Source: Prevotella sp. (GTDB lineage: Bacteria; Bacteroidota; Bacteroidia; Bacteroidales; Dysgonomonadaceae). Taken from it: a DNA stretch of 34,780 nucleotides. Shown here piece after piece: positions 18,448 through 27,083 of the stretch. The stretch spans positions 1 to 34,780 of the forward strand of contig JAISSD010000167.1 of assembly GCA_031273295.1 (NCBI GenBank), written 5' to 3'. Each line of letters begins with the position of its first letter. The stretch's first letter is position 1. The notes beneath the pieces are model-generated. The model made no database searches, had not been told where the DNA came from, and worked only from the letters and a program-made list of their open reading frames with translations. The translations under genes were made by a program, and so were the position numbers.

Positions 18448-19839
18448 TCAAAACGGATTAGAATCCCCGTATTTATCCGCAATCCTTGTCAGGTTGTAAT
18501 TGTATCTAAATACAATATCTCCCGTCTCACCCTCTCTGTTCTTTGCCACCCTCAAAATACCCTCGCCTTTTACGGCGTTCGTTTCGTTGTAATATTCCGG
18601 ACGGTGAATGAAGATCACCATGTCGGCATCTTGTTCGATAGCGCCTGATTCCCTAAGATCGGACAATAGCGGAATCTTTGACCCTCGCTTTTCGACCTCG
18701 CGGGATAGCTGGGATAGCAGGATAACCGGTATTTCCAACTCCTTTGCTATGATCTTGGCCGACCGGCTTACCTGCGACACTTCCTGTTCACGGTTGTACG
18801 ACCTGTTTTGATTACGCATATCTATCAGCTGGAGATAATCAATCACAATCATGCCATATTTGCCCATTCTTTTTCCGTTTCTGGCGATATCTCTTATTTT
18901 GTGGATAGAGATACCAGCGCAATCAGATATGGTCACAGGAAGGCTGTATAAGGCATTAGACGCGTTGTATAGTTTTTTCTCCTCTTCGTCCGTCAGTTTC
19001 CCGACTGAAAAACGGTGTGAATCTATATCGCATTCCGAGAAAATAAACTTATTCGTTATACTTTGTGCGCTCATCTCAAGTGAAAATACGAGGACAGGAA
19101 TACCGGATAGGGCAGCACTACGGGCAAAGTGCATGGCAATGGACGTCTTTCCCATTGCAGGGCGCGCAGCGACTATAATCAGCTGCCCCGCTCTCCATCC
19201 ACCGTTCGTGATGCTATTCAGATCATACAGCCCCGTATCTATTCCGGTTTTTATTCCTGACGCCGCCAGCTTCTTCCGGTTATCGTATAGCTCAATAGCC
19301 TTCCGGCTTGCCTCGCCAACATGTATGGTCGGCGTATTGTAGTCCATGCTTCCGCTAATAGCCTCGATCTGCTTTAGAGCCTCTCCGATAGTTTCCGACA
19401 CATCCTGCGTTTCGTCATACGCTTTTGATTCGATTTTTAAACACGTCTCGATTAAACGCCTCGCCACCCACGACTGATGGATATACATGGCGTGCACGGC
19501 TATATTGGCCGATGACGATACACGCCTGCTCAATTCAGATAGCGCAAAAGCGCCGCCAACCTCTTCAAGCTGCCCGATAGATTGTAGCCCCTGCATGACG
19601 GAAACAAGGTCGATTTTCCTGTTTTGCTCATACAAACCGCGAATCACCCCGTAGATCTTTCCTAAGGCTTCATCGTAGAAGGCGTCTTGGGATAATATTC
19701 CCGATACGTCCGCCATGCCGGAGCTGTCTGTTAGCAACGCACCCACAACGGCGCATTCAGCCGTTTTACTGCTTGGTGGGATTCTCCCTGTCAGATCGGT
19801 AGAAATTATATCCTGACTTTTTTTCTTCATTTGCTGCAT
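18448..19839 (-). CDS. dnaB: DnaB-like replicative helicase
   Basis: 463 aa; IIVAARPAMGKTSIAMHFAR Walker A, MIVIDYLQLID Walker B, SQLSREVEKR...SDLRESGAIEQDADMV. Confidence 0.95.
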   Translation of the reverse strand: MQQMKKKSQDIISTDLTGRIPPSSKTAECAVVGALLTDSSGMADVSGILSQDAFYDEALGKIYGVIRGLYEQNRKIDLVSVMQGLQSIGQLEEVGGAFALSELSRRVSSSANIAVHAMYIHQSWVARRLIETCLKIESKAYDETQDVSETIGEALKQIEAISGSMDYNTPTIHVGEASRKAIELYDNRKKLAASGIKTGIDTGLYDLNSITNGGWRAGQLIIVAARPAMGKTSIAMHFARSAALSGIPVLVFSLEMSAQSITNKFIFSECDIDSHRFSVGKLTDEEEKKLYNASNALYSLPVTISDCAGISIHKIRDIARNGKRMGKYGMIVIDYLQLIDMRNQNRSYNREQEVSQVSRSAKIIAKELEIPVILLSQLSREVEKRGSKIPLLSDLRESGAIEQDADMVIFIHRPEYYNETNAVKGEGILRVAKNREGETGDIVFRYNYNLTRIADKYGDSNPF

Positions 19840-20050
19840 TGATTACGGATGCTATTGTTAATTGACTGCACGTGTCTATGACGTGATCCACAGCCCTTTC
19901 GAGCTGTTCTTTCGTGAATTTGCCGGCGTCTATGCGCTCTGCAAGCAGGGTATAGAAACTCTGCCTGTTGTACGGGAAAGCCTCGCTTAACCTCATCACG
20001 GCGTTTGTTATCTCTCCCTTTTTCGCCTCTGTGTTAACGGCTTTACTCAT
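19766..20050 (-). CDS. Hypothetical replication-module protein
   Basis: 94 aa ORF overlapping the starts/ends of neighbouring genes. Confidence 0.6.
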   Translation of the reverse strand: MSKAVNTEAKKGEITNAVMRLSEAFPYNRQSFYTLLAERIDAGKFTKEQLERAVDHVIDTCSQLTIASVINAANEEKKSGYNFYRSDRENPTKQ

Positions 20051-21050
20051 TTGCTGAATTTTGATTGTTCGACAATTTTTCTTCTAAAAGCTTTCTTAGA
20101 TCAGTATTTCCAGATTTACGGCTGTTTCCCGATTCTCCGGACGGAAGCTCCTCTTCCCAGCATCTCTGGTTTATCCAGGTTTGCAGATTTTTGTATTCTG
20201 GAGCGAACTGCCTTGCCGCAATTCTCCCATTACGCCATTCGATAAGATTGTTTATCGCCGGCAAAAGAAGTGATACGGCCGTTTTGTAGTCGGCGTGCTT
20301 TTTCTTGAAATTACCAAATTCAGTGGCGTGCCCGCGCTTCGTGCCCGGATACGCCTTTCTAAATTTTTCAAATTCGTCTTCTACGGGAGAAAAAAAACTT
20401 TGTTCTTTTGCTTTAGTTTTCTTTTTTTCTTGTATTATATATATATTATTATTTATATTATTATTTATATTACTAACATACTCGGAAATTTCTTCAATTT
20501 CTTCAATTTCTTCACCAACCGTATCAACAACCGTATCAAAATTTGATACAGTTGAGCTAATTTCTTCTTCAACTGCATCAAAAAGTGATGCAGTTGAGCC
20601 TATCTCCTCCGAAGAAATAGGTATCTCCTCCGAAGAAATAATATTATTATCATGTTGATTTACAGCTGTTTGAATACCCCCAGAAATACCCCCAGAAATA
20701 CCCCCAGAAATACCCCCAGAAATACCCCCAGAAATACCCCCAGAAATACCCCCAGAAATACCGCAAATTTTGAGGTATTTAATTTTATAAACCGTATTTC
20801 TTCGCCTGCCTACTTCCGACTTAAAATCTATCAGCCCTTTTTGTGTTAAGACATTCCTTGCTCGTGAAAATGTATTTTCAGAGAAATTGCATTTTGAACA
20901 TAAATGTCTATTTGATTGATTAAACGGATTCTTCCATCCCAACGAGTTGCAGGTATCCAGCAACGCAAAATACAGAATCGTTTCGTTAGGGGTGAATGAA
21001 TACTCCTTATTCAATGCCCAAAATTGATTAATTAGATCTATATATGTCAT
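20043..21050 (-). CDS. Replication initiator-like protein (N-terminal winged-helix, low-complexity linker)
   Basis: 335 aa; LDTCNSLGWKNPFNQSNRHLCSKCNFSENTFSRARNVLTQKGLIDF winged-helix pattern; next to DnaB. Confidence 0.75.
   Translation of the reverse strand: MTYIDLINQFWALNKEYSFTPNETILYFALLDTCNSLGWKNPFNQSNRHLCSKCNFSENTFSRARNVLTQKGLIDFKSEVGRRRNTVYKIKYLKICGISGGISGGISGGISGGISGGISGGISGGIQTAVNQHDNNIISSEEIPISSEEIGSTASLFDAVEEEISSTVSNFDTVVDTVGEEIEEIEEISEYVSNINNNINNNIYIIQEKKKTKAKEQSFFSPVEDEFEKFRKAYPGTKRGHATEFGNFKKKHADYKTAVSLLLPAINNLIEWRNGRIAARQFAPEYKNLQTWINQRCWEEELPSGESGNSRKSGNTDLRKLLEEKLSNNQNSANE
20533..20595. repeat. Two perfect inverted repeats: gtatcaaa-a-tttgatac (20533-20549) and aactgcatca-aaaag-tgatgcagtt (20571-20595)
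   Basis: Read directly; 8-bp and 10-bp perfect arms. Confidence 0.93.
20601..20640. repeat. Two 19-bp direct repeats tatctcctccgaagaaata, 21-bp period
   Basis: 20601-20619 and 20622-20640 identical. Confidence 0.95.
20675..20758. repeat. Seven perfect tandem copies of a 12-bp unit (tacccccagaaa), coding for (GISG)n
   Basis: Counted directly; copies start at 20675, 20687, 20699, 20711, 20723, 20735, 20747. Confidence 0.97.
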
Positions 21051-21078
21051 ACCCTATACCGTTCAAATTTTAATACAT

Positions 21079-21279
21079 TCATCTCATCCTATCGGCCTCT
21101 ACACTCAAGAATTGTATAAGGCGGGAAACGCTATCCTTCCCTATTTGGATAGCCTTTATGTTGTCAGGATCACAGTCCTCACCAAACGATATGAGTATCG
21201 TCCGGTCGTCTTCCCGTAGAAACTCAATAAGGTAACCCTCGCTAATTAATTTCAATATCACATGTTCTGTTGTTTCCAT
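21079..21279 (-). CDS. Hypothetical early phage protein
   Basis: 66 aa ORF in the collinear early operon. Confidence 0.6.
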   Translation of the reverse strand: METTEHVILKLISEGYLIEFLREDDRTILISFGEDCDPDNIKAIQIGKDSVSRLIQFLSVEADRMR

Positions 21280-21292
21280 TGTTTGTTTGTTT

Positions 21293-21589
21293 TTATTTTA
21301 ATATATTTCTTATCTCATCCGACAAAAATCCGGCGCAATACATTTCCTCTTCAATTAAGCCATCTACCCTGTTTTTCCTTTCATATGCCGCACAATCTTC
21401 GCACAGGCATATGAAACTGTCACTATCGTCTTTAGGCAGCCCCTTGCCCTTTAAACAAGGGGTTATGCCTAATTTGTCAGAGACAGTCCTATTGCACCGC
21501 GCACATTGAAAGTCATTGAGCTGCAATACGCACATGAAAAAGTCGGAAAAGTCCGAATAGAATCCTTTTATTTGCTTCGTTTTTGCCAT
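21293..21589 (-). CDS. Cys-rich (possible zinc-binding) phage protein
   Basis: 98 aa; CARCNR...CLCEDC pattern. Confidence 0.6.
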   Translation of the reverse strand: MAKTKQIKGFYSDFSDFFMCVLQLNDFQCARCNRTVSDKLGITPCLKGKGLPKDDSDSFICLCEDCAAYERKNRVDGLIEEEMYCAGFLSDEIRNILK

Positions 21590-21601
21590 GCGTCCGGATG
21601 T

Positions 21602-21850
21602 TTACTTATCCGCATTGGTGATTTTCAGCAACTCTTCTGCAAGCCCCCTTGCCTCTTCCAGGCTTACTTGTATGATCAAATCCCCATCTTTTGTTAAGTC
21701 CTTTTTTGGGTCAATGTCCTCAACAAGGAATACTACCTCGTCCGGAACATCCTTTTTTGATCTTCCTACATACACGCTTGGTGAAACAAGCTGCACGCTA
21801 AACCTCGATCCATTTTCGACTTCAATAGTGTACGGTAACTTCTTTTTCAT
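21602..21850 (-). CDS. Hypothetical early phage protein
   Basis: Likely start MKKKLPYTIEVENG at 21850 within ORF 21602..21955. Confidence 0.6.
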   Translation of the reverse strand: MKKKLPYTIEVENGSRFSVQLVSPSVYVGRSKKDVPDEVVFLVEDIDPKKDLTKDGDLIIQVSLEEARGLAEELLKITNADK

Positions 21851-21863
21851 GTTCTTTAAATTT

Positions 21864-22622
21864 TTATGATTGTAACTTCTTTTGTAATATCTCGATGATA
21901 AACCGACGTCCCTTTTCAGTCCACACTGTTGAATAGTGCGTTTTTGTTTCGCCATTGATCGTTGTTGAATACGTATTCACTCTCGTGTAGTCCTTATTCT
22001 GATATTTTTCATACAGGATCCATTGCCGGCTCTGTTTGTATTGTACGCCCAATTCGTGGAGCTTCTTATTTAGCGTTTTGGCGGCCATTCCGTACTGTTT
22101 CGCTATTTGTGTTGTCGTGAGCGTGCTTTTACTCGATAACACCTGTTTCGCGTATTCAGCGTCAGGCGTGAGTTCTGTTATCTGTTTATCTTTGATCTCA
22201 ATGATCTCTTCTTTCCGACCAAGCTCGGATTCAAGCTCGATACACTTTTGCTGCTCCTCTTTTACCCTTTTATCCAATATCTTCATACCGCGCAATAGGA
22301 TATACGAATCAGAGTTGAGTAACGTTTCCATCTCGTTGAACGCATTGATAAAATCCATCTTGAATTTCAGGGCGTCCTTTCCGGTGAATCCCATCGCCAG
22401 AAGGGTAAACCCATCACGGTTCATGATATACATGGGCTGCATCCTTCCGTAAGCATCCTGATATTCAGATAAAACAAAAAGATCGGCGCAATTTTGCGCG
22501 GATGTCAGCAAGTCTCTAATAGAACGCATTACGTCCTTATGTTCTTTCCCAAACTTTTCTGCTACAAGCAGGCTATTTGTTACCGGCTTGTCGTTCTCGT
22601 TAAATTGAACTAATTTTTCCAT
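21864..22622 (-). CDS. Rha-family regulatory protein with KilAC antirepressor domain
   Basis: 252 aa; TNSLLVAEKFGKEHKDVMRSIRDL...YIMNRDGFTLLAMGFTGKDALKFKMDFINAFNEME, then KilAC-like LSSKSTLTTTQIAKQYGMAAKTLNKKLHELGVQYKQ. Confidence 0.93.
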   Translation of the reverse strand: MEKLVQFNENDKPVTNSLLVAEKFGKEHKDVMRSIRDLLTSAQNCADLFVLSEYQDAYGRMQPMYIMNRDGFTLLAMGFTGKDALKFKMDFINAFNEMETLLNSDSYILLRGMKILDKRVKEEQQKCIELESELGRKEEIIEIKDKQITELTPDAEYAKQVLSSKSTLTTTQIAKQYGMAAKTLNKKLHELGVQYKQSRQWILYEKYQNKDYTRVNTYSTTINGETKTHYSTVWTEKGRRFIIEILQKKLQS

Positions 22623-22625
22623 ATA

Positions 22626-22955
22626 CTATTTATTAAAACTTTTTTCAATATCACCATTTTCATATACCGTCTGCCGTCCATCGGTGTTTACAGCATCGCT
22701 CTTAACGGTATCATCGTCGTAATTTCCGGGAATAGCTTCTTGTATATGAATCATTATCCTACTTCCAATCATGTCTGTCAGTATCTCATTACATTTCCAT
22801 ATACACTCTTCAAATTCTTTAATCTCTTCCGAGTAATCGGAACCTGTATCATCTATAAGTATGTCGATCTCTTCGTTGAATATAACCTCCGCTTGGCGCA
22901 TATTGAATAACGCCTGGATTATCCGTGTTATGTTTGTCGTATCAAATGTTTTCAT
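22626..22955 (-). CDS. Hypothetical early phage protein
   Basis: 109 aa collinear ORF. Confidence 0.55.
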   Translation of the reverse strand: MKTFDTTNITRIIQALFNMRQAEVIFNEEIDILIDDTGSDYSEEIKEFEECIWKCNEILTDMIGSRIMIHIQEAIPGNYDDDTVKSDAVNTDGRQTVYENGDIEKSFNK

Positions 22956-22964
22956 GATGCTTGT

Positions 22965-23219
22965 TTACTTTTTTTGTTCGTTCTCTTGAAGTTTTTCAAA
23001 CATCCGTATAACCAACCCAAGTTTATAGGAGTGATCTAATGCGTTTTCGTGGCACAATACATCATCTCTTCCAGAATCCCTTAACGCGGCCGACAAACAT
23101 TGCTCAAGATACGAGACGTGTAATTCTCGGAGATCGTTCAATAGCTCTTTACCGCCGGTTTGAAATAATAAATCCTCAATGATCGCGTCTGTATCGTGTT
23201 TTAAATTTGTTGTTTCCAT
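22965..23219 (-). CDS. Hypothetical early phage protein
   Basis: 84 aa collinear ORF. Confidence 0.55.
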   Translation of the reverse strand: METTNLKHDTDAIIEDLLFQTGGKELLNDLRELHVSYLEQCLSAALRDSGRDDVLCHENALDHSYKLGLVIRMFEKLQENEQKK

Positions 23220-23224
23220 TGTGA

Positions 23225-23455
23225 TTAAAATTTTAATTTATTGATAAAATCCCTAAGCTCCATTAGATAAATTAAACCCCATTTTATATCATCCCCGTTT
23301 TCACCATCCAAACATAAGGCAAGACGATGCGCAGTTTCGTTTAAATCATCAATCCGTTCATCTTTTTCCGTAATGGGGAAATTATTCAGAAAGTTGCTCA
23401 ACTCTTTTAAGTTGTGCTGATCTATTTCATTTATTGCAGTATTATTTGTTCCCAT
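23225..23455 (-). CDS. Hypothetical early phage protein
   Basis: 76 aa collinear ORF. Confidence 0.55.
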   Translation of the reverse strand: MGTNNTAINEIDQHNLKELSNFLNNFPITEKDERIDDLNETAHRLALCLDGENGDDIKWGLIYLMELRDFINKLKF

Positions 23456-23798
23456 TTTTGCACTTATTTAGATGGAGATTTAACTTTAAAAGAGGAATGT
23501 AATTAAAATTTTTCAGGCTGTTTTGTATGACATTTAACAGCGTTCCGATTTGATATAATTCATCATCCACTAATCCTGCACCAAGTTCAATAATATTTAG
23601 GCTTTTAGTATTATTTAACTCTTTATTTATATATTCCACGTTTCGTTTAGCGGCGTCAAGAATTGTTTCGGCGCAATACAGTAGGCTCACCACTGTTTCT
23701 CTGTTATCCGACAATTCTTTTATCGCATCCGATAGTGTCCCTGATTCCGTTACGTCTTTTAACGCTTCAATTACTTTGTCGTCTATTTGTATACTCAT
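23442..23798 (-). CDS. Hypothetical early phage protein
   Basis: 118 aa collinear ORF. Confidence 0.55.
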   Translation of the reverse strand: MSIQIDDKVIEALKDVTESGTLSDAIKELSDNRETVVSLLYCAETILDAAKRNVEYINKELNNTKSLNIIELGAGLVDDELYQIGTLLNVIQNSLKNFNYIPLLKLNLHLNKCKNGNK

Positions 23799-23945
23799 GG
23801 TTTATTAGATTAAAATACGTTTGTTTGTTTTTTCAATATTCCCTTTGAGGTTTCTAATGTTTCCGTTATGCCTATTCAGGCTAATCAAATGTTTTGCCAA
23901 AAGACACCTACTCCACACAGCTCCTGTTATTTCATTCCACAAGTC

Positions 23946-24221
23946 TTAATCAAAGTCATCTCCATCAAAATCTTTTCGTATCACACTCATGTTTACCAAA
24001 TAGTCGTAGATGCTGTCTATTACGAATGGCGCATATTCCGCCTCGTAGGAAATATTCTCTACCTCTTCCAGAATATCGCCGGATACCCTGTAAATACTTT
24101 CTTTGATGGATTTCGCCTGTTGGTACAGGCTGTGATGGATGCTGCCTATCATTTCTTGTGCCGGCTCAACATCCCGGAATGTTTCCGGGTTAAATTCTTT
24201 GTTTTTTAAATCTTTGTTCAT
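23946..24221 (-). CDS. Hypothetical early phage protein
   Basis: 91 aa collinear ORF. Confidence 0.55.
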   Translation of the reverse strand: MNKDLKNKEFNPETFRDVEPAQEMIGSIHHSLYQQAKSIKESIYRVSGDILEEVENISYEAEYAPFVIDSIYDYLVNMSVIRKDFDGDDFD

Positions 24222-24243
24222 ACCTTTGTCTTACTGTTTTATC

Positions 24244-24293
24244 GGGGGCATTAAACCGGACTTGTTGTGAGCGTTGCCGGCTTATTTGCCCCC
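24244..24293 (-). other. Predicted two-stem RNA hairpin between early genes
   Basis: Minus strand GGGGGCA-AATA-AGCCGG...CCGGTTT-AA-TGCCCCC; outer 7-bp and inner 6-7 bp stems, one G-U pair. Confidence 0.6.
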
Positions 24294-24301
24294 TTTGTTA
24301 T

Positions 24302-24499
24302 TTACTCTGTTAAATCACTCTGATTTTTAATCTCAAACTGTTTGCTTATCGCCGTTATAGCGATGACCGCGTTTGCTATCCAGAACACGTACCACAGCGA
24401 AAATGTGATAATGTTGGTCAATAAGCATACAGGCTCAAAGAAGAGAGCCAGAAAGCACGCTATGACGTATATAGCTAATATGAGATGCTTCGTTTTCAT
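24302..24499 (-). CDS. Small two-TM membrane protein
   Basis: 65 aa; LILAIYVIACFLALFF...ITFSLWYVFWIANAVIAITAI. Confidence 0.6.
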   Translation of the reverse strand: MKTKHLILAIYVIACFLALFFEPVCLLTNIITFSLWYVFWIANAVIAITAISKQFEIKNQSDLTE

Positions 24500-24813
24500 G
24501 CCAATTTCTTTAACTTTAGTTGTTTTTTGAGTTCCTCAAAGTCAAGCGTAAGCACGTAGCTTAACCTTAATTTATATTTCCCGTTTTTGACGGTTCTTGC
24601 CTCTGGATATATCAATCCATCATCAATGTAGTTCCTGACGGTAGCCCTACTCACATTGTGTATGACCGCTACTTCATTAACCCCAATAAGCGTATTTTCA
24701 TACCTTTTGAGGAGTTCCCTTTTTGAAGCCTCAAGATCATTCTTTGCGATCTCGTCAAGGATGAATGACCTTAAATCTTCGGGGGTGATTTGATATAGGA
24801 TGGTGCGTTCCAT
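24496..24813 (-). CDS. HTH (MerR/excisionase-like) DNA-binding protein
   Basis: 105 aa; GVNEVAVIHNVSRATVRNYIDDGLIYPEARTVKNGKYKLRLSYVL. Confidence 0.7.
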   Translation of the reverse strand: MERTILYQITPEDLRSFILDEIAKNDLEASKRELLKRYENTLIGVNEVAVIHNVSRATVRNYIDDGLIYPEARTVKNGKYKLRLSYVLTLDFEELKKQLKLKKLA

Positions 24814-24822
24814 AATGTTTAT

Positions 24823-25209
24823 TTATTTGGTCACATTCTTGAGCAAAAAATCAATTTCTGCACTCGTAATAGTAAGCCCTAAGTCGCGTTTTCTGATAAT
24901 GACGTTTTTCATACCAAGCTTTTCAACGGCACGTTCATACAACCGTTCGTTGCCGGTTTCTTCGTGTACGCAAAGGAATGTATCAACCAAGTCAATAATT
25001 TCATCGGTTCTTTGCCTTACCAAATCACCAATAGCTTCTTGTAGAACGGCTTTCCCTTCATTGAACGTCGTTCCAACTTCAATAGGAAAATCATGCTTAA
25101 TATTCTCAACCATTTTTTTAATGTCGCCTTTGAAGTAATCGGCAAAGTAGCCATCCATTTCGCACAACGCATTCAGTGCTTTAATTTCTTGTTCTTTCGT
25201 TGCTTTCAT
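24823..25209 (-). CDS. Hypothetical early phage protein
   Basis: 128 aa collinear ORF. Confidence 0.6.
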   Translation of the reverse strand: MKATKEQEIKALNALCEMDGYFADYFKGDIKKMVENIKHDFPIEVGTTFNEGKAVLQEAIGDLVRQRTDEIIDLVDTFLCVHEETGNERLYERAVEKLGMKNVIIRKRDLGLTITSAEIDFLLKNVTK

Positions 25210-25215
25210 GTCCTT

Positions 25216-25431
25216 TTACTTGTTGCGTTTTACCTCTGTGTAATCCGGCCTTTTGGCCTCTGTCACCTTAAAATCATACCCCCTTAGGTTTAGCTTACGA
25301 GCCATGCCACGAACGGTTGTGGGTTTGATCACGCTAAATTTGATCATCACCGTCTCCCCTATGGGGATAGCCAAAAGTGTTTCAATTGCAGAAACTCTCA
25401 TTTTCACTGTTGCTTTTTTTACTTTTTCCAT
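25216..25431 (-). CDS. Hypothetical early phage protein (first gene of the early operon)
   Basis: 71 aa ORF divergent from the repressor. Confidence 0.6.
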   Translation of the reverse strand: MEKVKKATVKMRVSAIETLLAIPIGETVMIKFSVIKPTTVRGMARKLNLRGYDFKVTEAKRPDYTEVKRNK

Positions 25432-25492
25432 ATATTTGCTGTATTAAAATAATTTGTTACTCGGTTGTTTGTTATTTATACGTTACTGAGTG

Positions 25493-25557
25493 CAAAGATA
25501 TATCGGAAAACCGACATGTATGCCGAATACGGAACACAAAATATCGGAAAACCGACA
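25493..25557. promoter_or_regulatory. Divergent operator/promoter region: two identical 17-bp operators plus a minus-strand -7-like box
   Basis: atatcggaaaaccgaca at 25500-25516 and 25541-25557; minus-strand TATCTTTG (25493-25500) fits Bacteroidetes -7 TAnnTTTG. Confidence 0.7.
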
Positions 25558-25585
25558 ATTTGGAATAATTACAAATAAAATTATC

Positions 25586-26248
25586 ATGGAAACATCTGTA
25601 AGTGAAAGGGTTAAATGTATTGCTGACAATTTATTTGATGGGAATGTGTCAGCTATGGCAAGGGGAATGGGTATAAATCAGTCGTCCCTAAGGGATGTTG
25701 TTGGCGTAAAAAAGAGTGCTCCGAGCTTTGACATGATTCAAAAAATTGTCGATAATCCGACATTTCAAATAAACGCTGATTGGCTCATTACGGGCGATGG
25801 GGCAATGCTTAAAAGCGATCCGCCACAACCTAATGCTGTATTACCCTTTCAATTGAAAGACGCCATCCCATATTACGCCGATCTTCCCGTGTCGGCAGGA
25901 GAACAGGCTTTGGCGGAGGTGGTAAGCACCGAAACCCCAACAGGCTACATGCTGATTCCAGGCGTGTCCGCTAAAGGAATTTTTCCGGTCGTCGGATGCT
26001 CAATGCTTCCTCTCATTAAGGCTGGAGACTATATAGGCATAAATGAGATAAACAGGTGGGACTTGGTCGATCCTGCAAAGATATATATGATAATCACACA
26101 TGAAGAACGTATGATAAAGCGGCTACGCACAGACAGTGAAGACGATGAAATATTATGGTGCGTGTCTGAAAACTATAAGGATTTTAAGATTTTGAAAGTC
26201 GATATAAAGGCGATCTACCACGTGGTGTATCATGGGGAGCTATTGTAG
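25586..26248 (+). CDS. LexA/CI-like phage repressor with S24 peptidase domain
   Basis: Likely start METSVSERV at 25586; HTH-like N-terminus, SAGE candidate Ala-Gly cleavage site, GCSMLPLIKAGDYIGINEI (Ser) and ERMIKRL (Lys). Confidence 0.9.
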   Translation: METSVSERVKCIADNLFDGNVSAMARGMGINQSSLRDVVGVKKSAPSFDMIQKIVDNPTFQINADWLITGDGAMLKSDPPQPNAVLPFQLKDAIPYYADLPVSAGEQALAEVVSTETPTGYMLIPGVSAKGIFPVVGCSMLPLIKAGDYIGINEINRWDLVDPAKIYMIITHEERMIKRLRTDSEDDEILWCVSENYKDFKILKVDIKAIYHVVYHGELL

Positions 26249-26274
26249 AATTACTAACTAAATATGTTAAAGAT

Positions 26275-27051
26275 ATGAAAACGAAATTAACAATTAAGCG
26301 ATGTGAAGAAATTATTTTTATTTTATTATCCATATTTCTGTTTTCGTGTACAAAAGTCACACAGTGGCAAAATCTTGTTTACGACGACAAACGAGCACAC
26401 GAATTTTCGGGGATAGAGGAGTTGAAAATAAATAAGAGCACCGTCAAATCTTTGAAGAAATATGAGCTGCGTGGTAGTTTTCATTTTGGGTATTTTGGGC
26501 TATCTTCTGACGAAAGTGATTGGATAGATGGGGAAAATAGCAAAATAAAATATTGTGAAATAAAAAAATTCACGATTGGGGATGTAGAAATAGACGACAT
26601 AGACGGCTTGTTTTACAATGACACATTGATAGGCATCTATTCTGAATATCCATCAAAATTAATCGAGTTGTTTATTGAAAAATACGGAAACGGCATTGGG
26701 TATAAAAAGTGTTATAACATTGAATTGAAACATGACGGAGAGAAGGTCGATATCATTAAAACATTTGAAAAAAGAAAGTGGCATAATGTTGATTCTTTGA
26801 TAATAACCCAATATGTTGACAATTTCGACAGTAACGGCGTGATTAGGAAAAAAGTGCCAAGCAAAAATATACCATCGGTTTCATGCAATAACTCTTATTT
26901 GTTGGATGATTATCATTATCACATTAAAGATGGATTTATAATGGTTGACATAAACAAATTTAAGTTATATATTGACGAATACAATAGTATGAGAGAAATG
27001 TATAAAGATAGAGAATCTGAGGGAAAAAAAGAAGTACTAAAAGAGCTATAA
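26275..27051 (+). CDS. Putative lipoprotein of unknown function, lysogeny-operon accessory gene
   Basis: 258 aa; N-terminal hydrophobic segment IIFILLSIFLFSC with lipobox-like Cys. Confidence 0.65.
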   Translation: MKTKLTIKRCEEIIFILLSIFLFSCTKVTQWQNLVYDDKRAHEFSGIEELKINKSTVKSLKKYELRGSFHFGYFGLSSDESDWIDGENSKIKYCEIKKFTIGDVEIDDIDGLFYNDTLIGIYSEYPSKLIELFIEKYGNGIGYKKCYNIELKHDGEKVDIIKTFEKRKWHNVDSLIITQYVDNFDSNGVIRKKVPSKNIPSVSCNNSYLLDDYHYHIKDGFIMVDINKFKLYIDEYNSMREMYKDRESEGKKEVLKEL

Positions 27052-27083
27052 CGAAATTACTAACTAAATAATCATAAACACCG

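Noticed and set aside
18851-19342. Plus-strand 163 aa ORF
   Set aside because: Fully antisense to dnaB
20675-20758. CRISPR array
   Set aside because: 12-bp units are directly tandem with no spacers and lie in frame in a coding region
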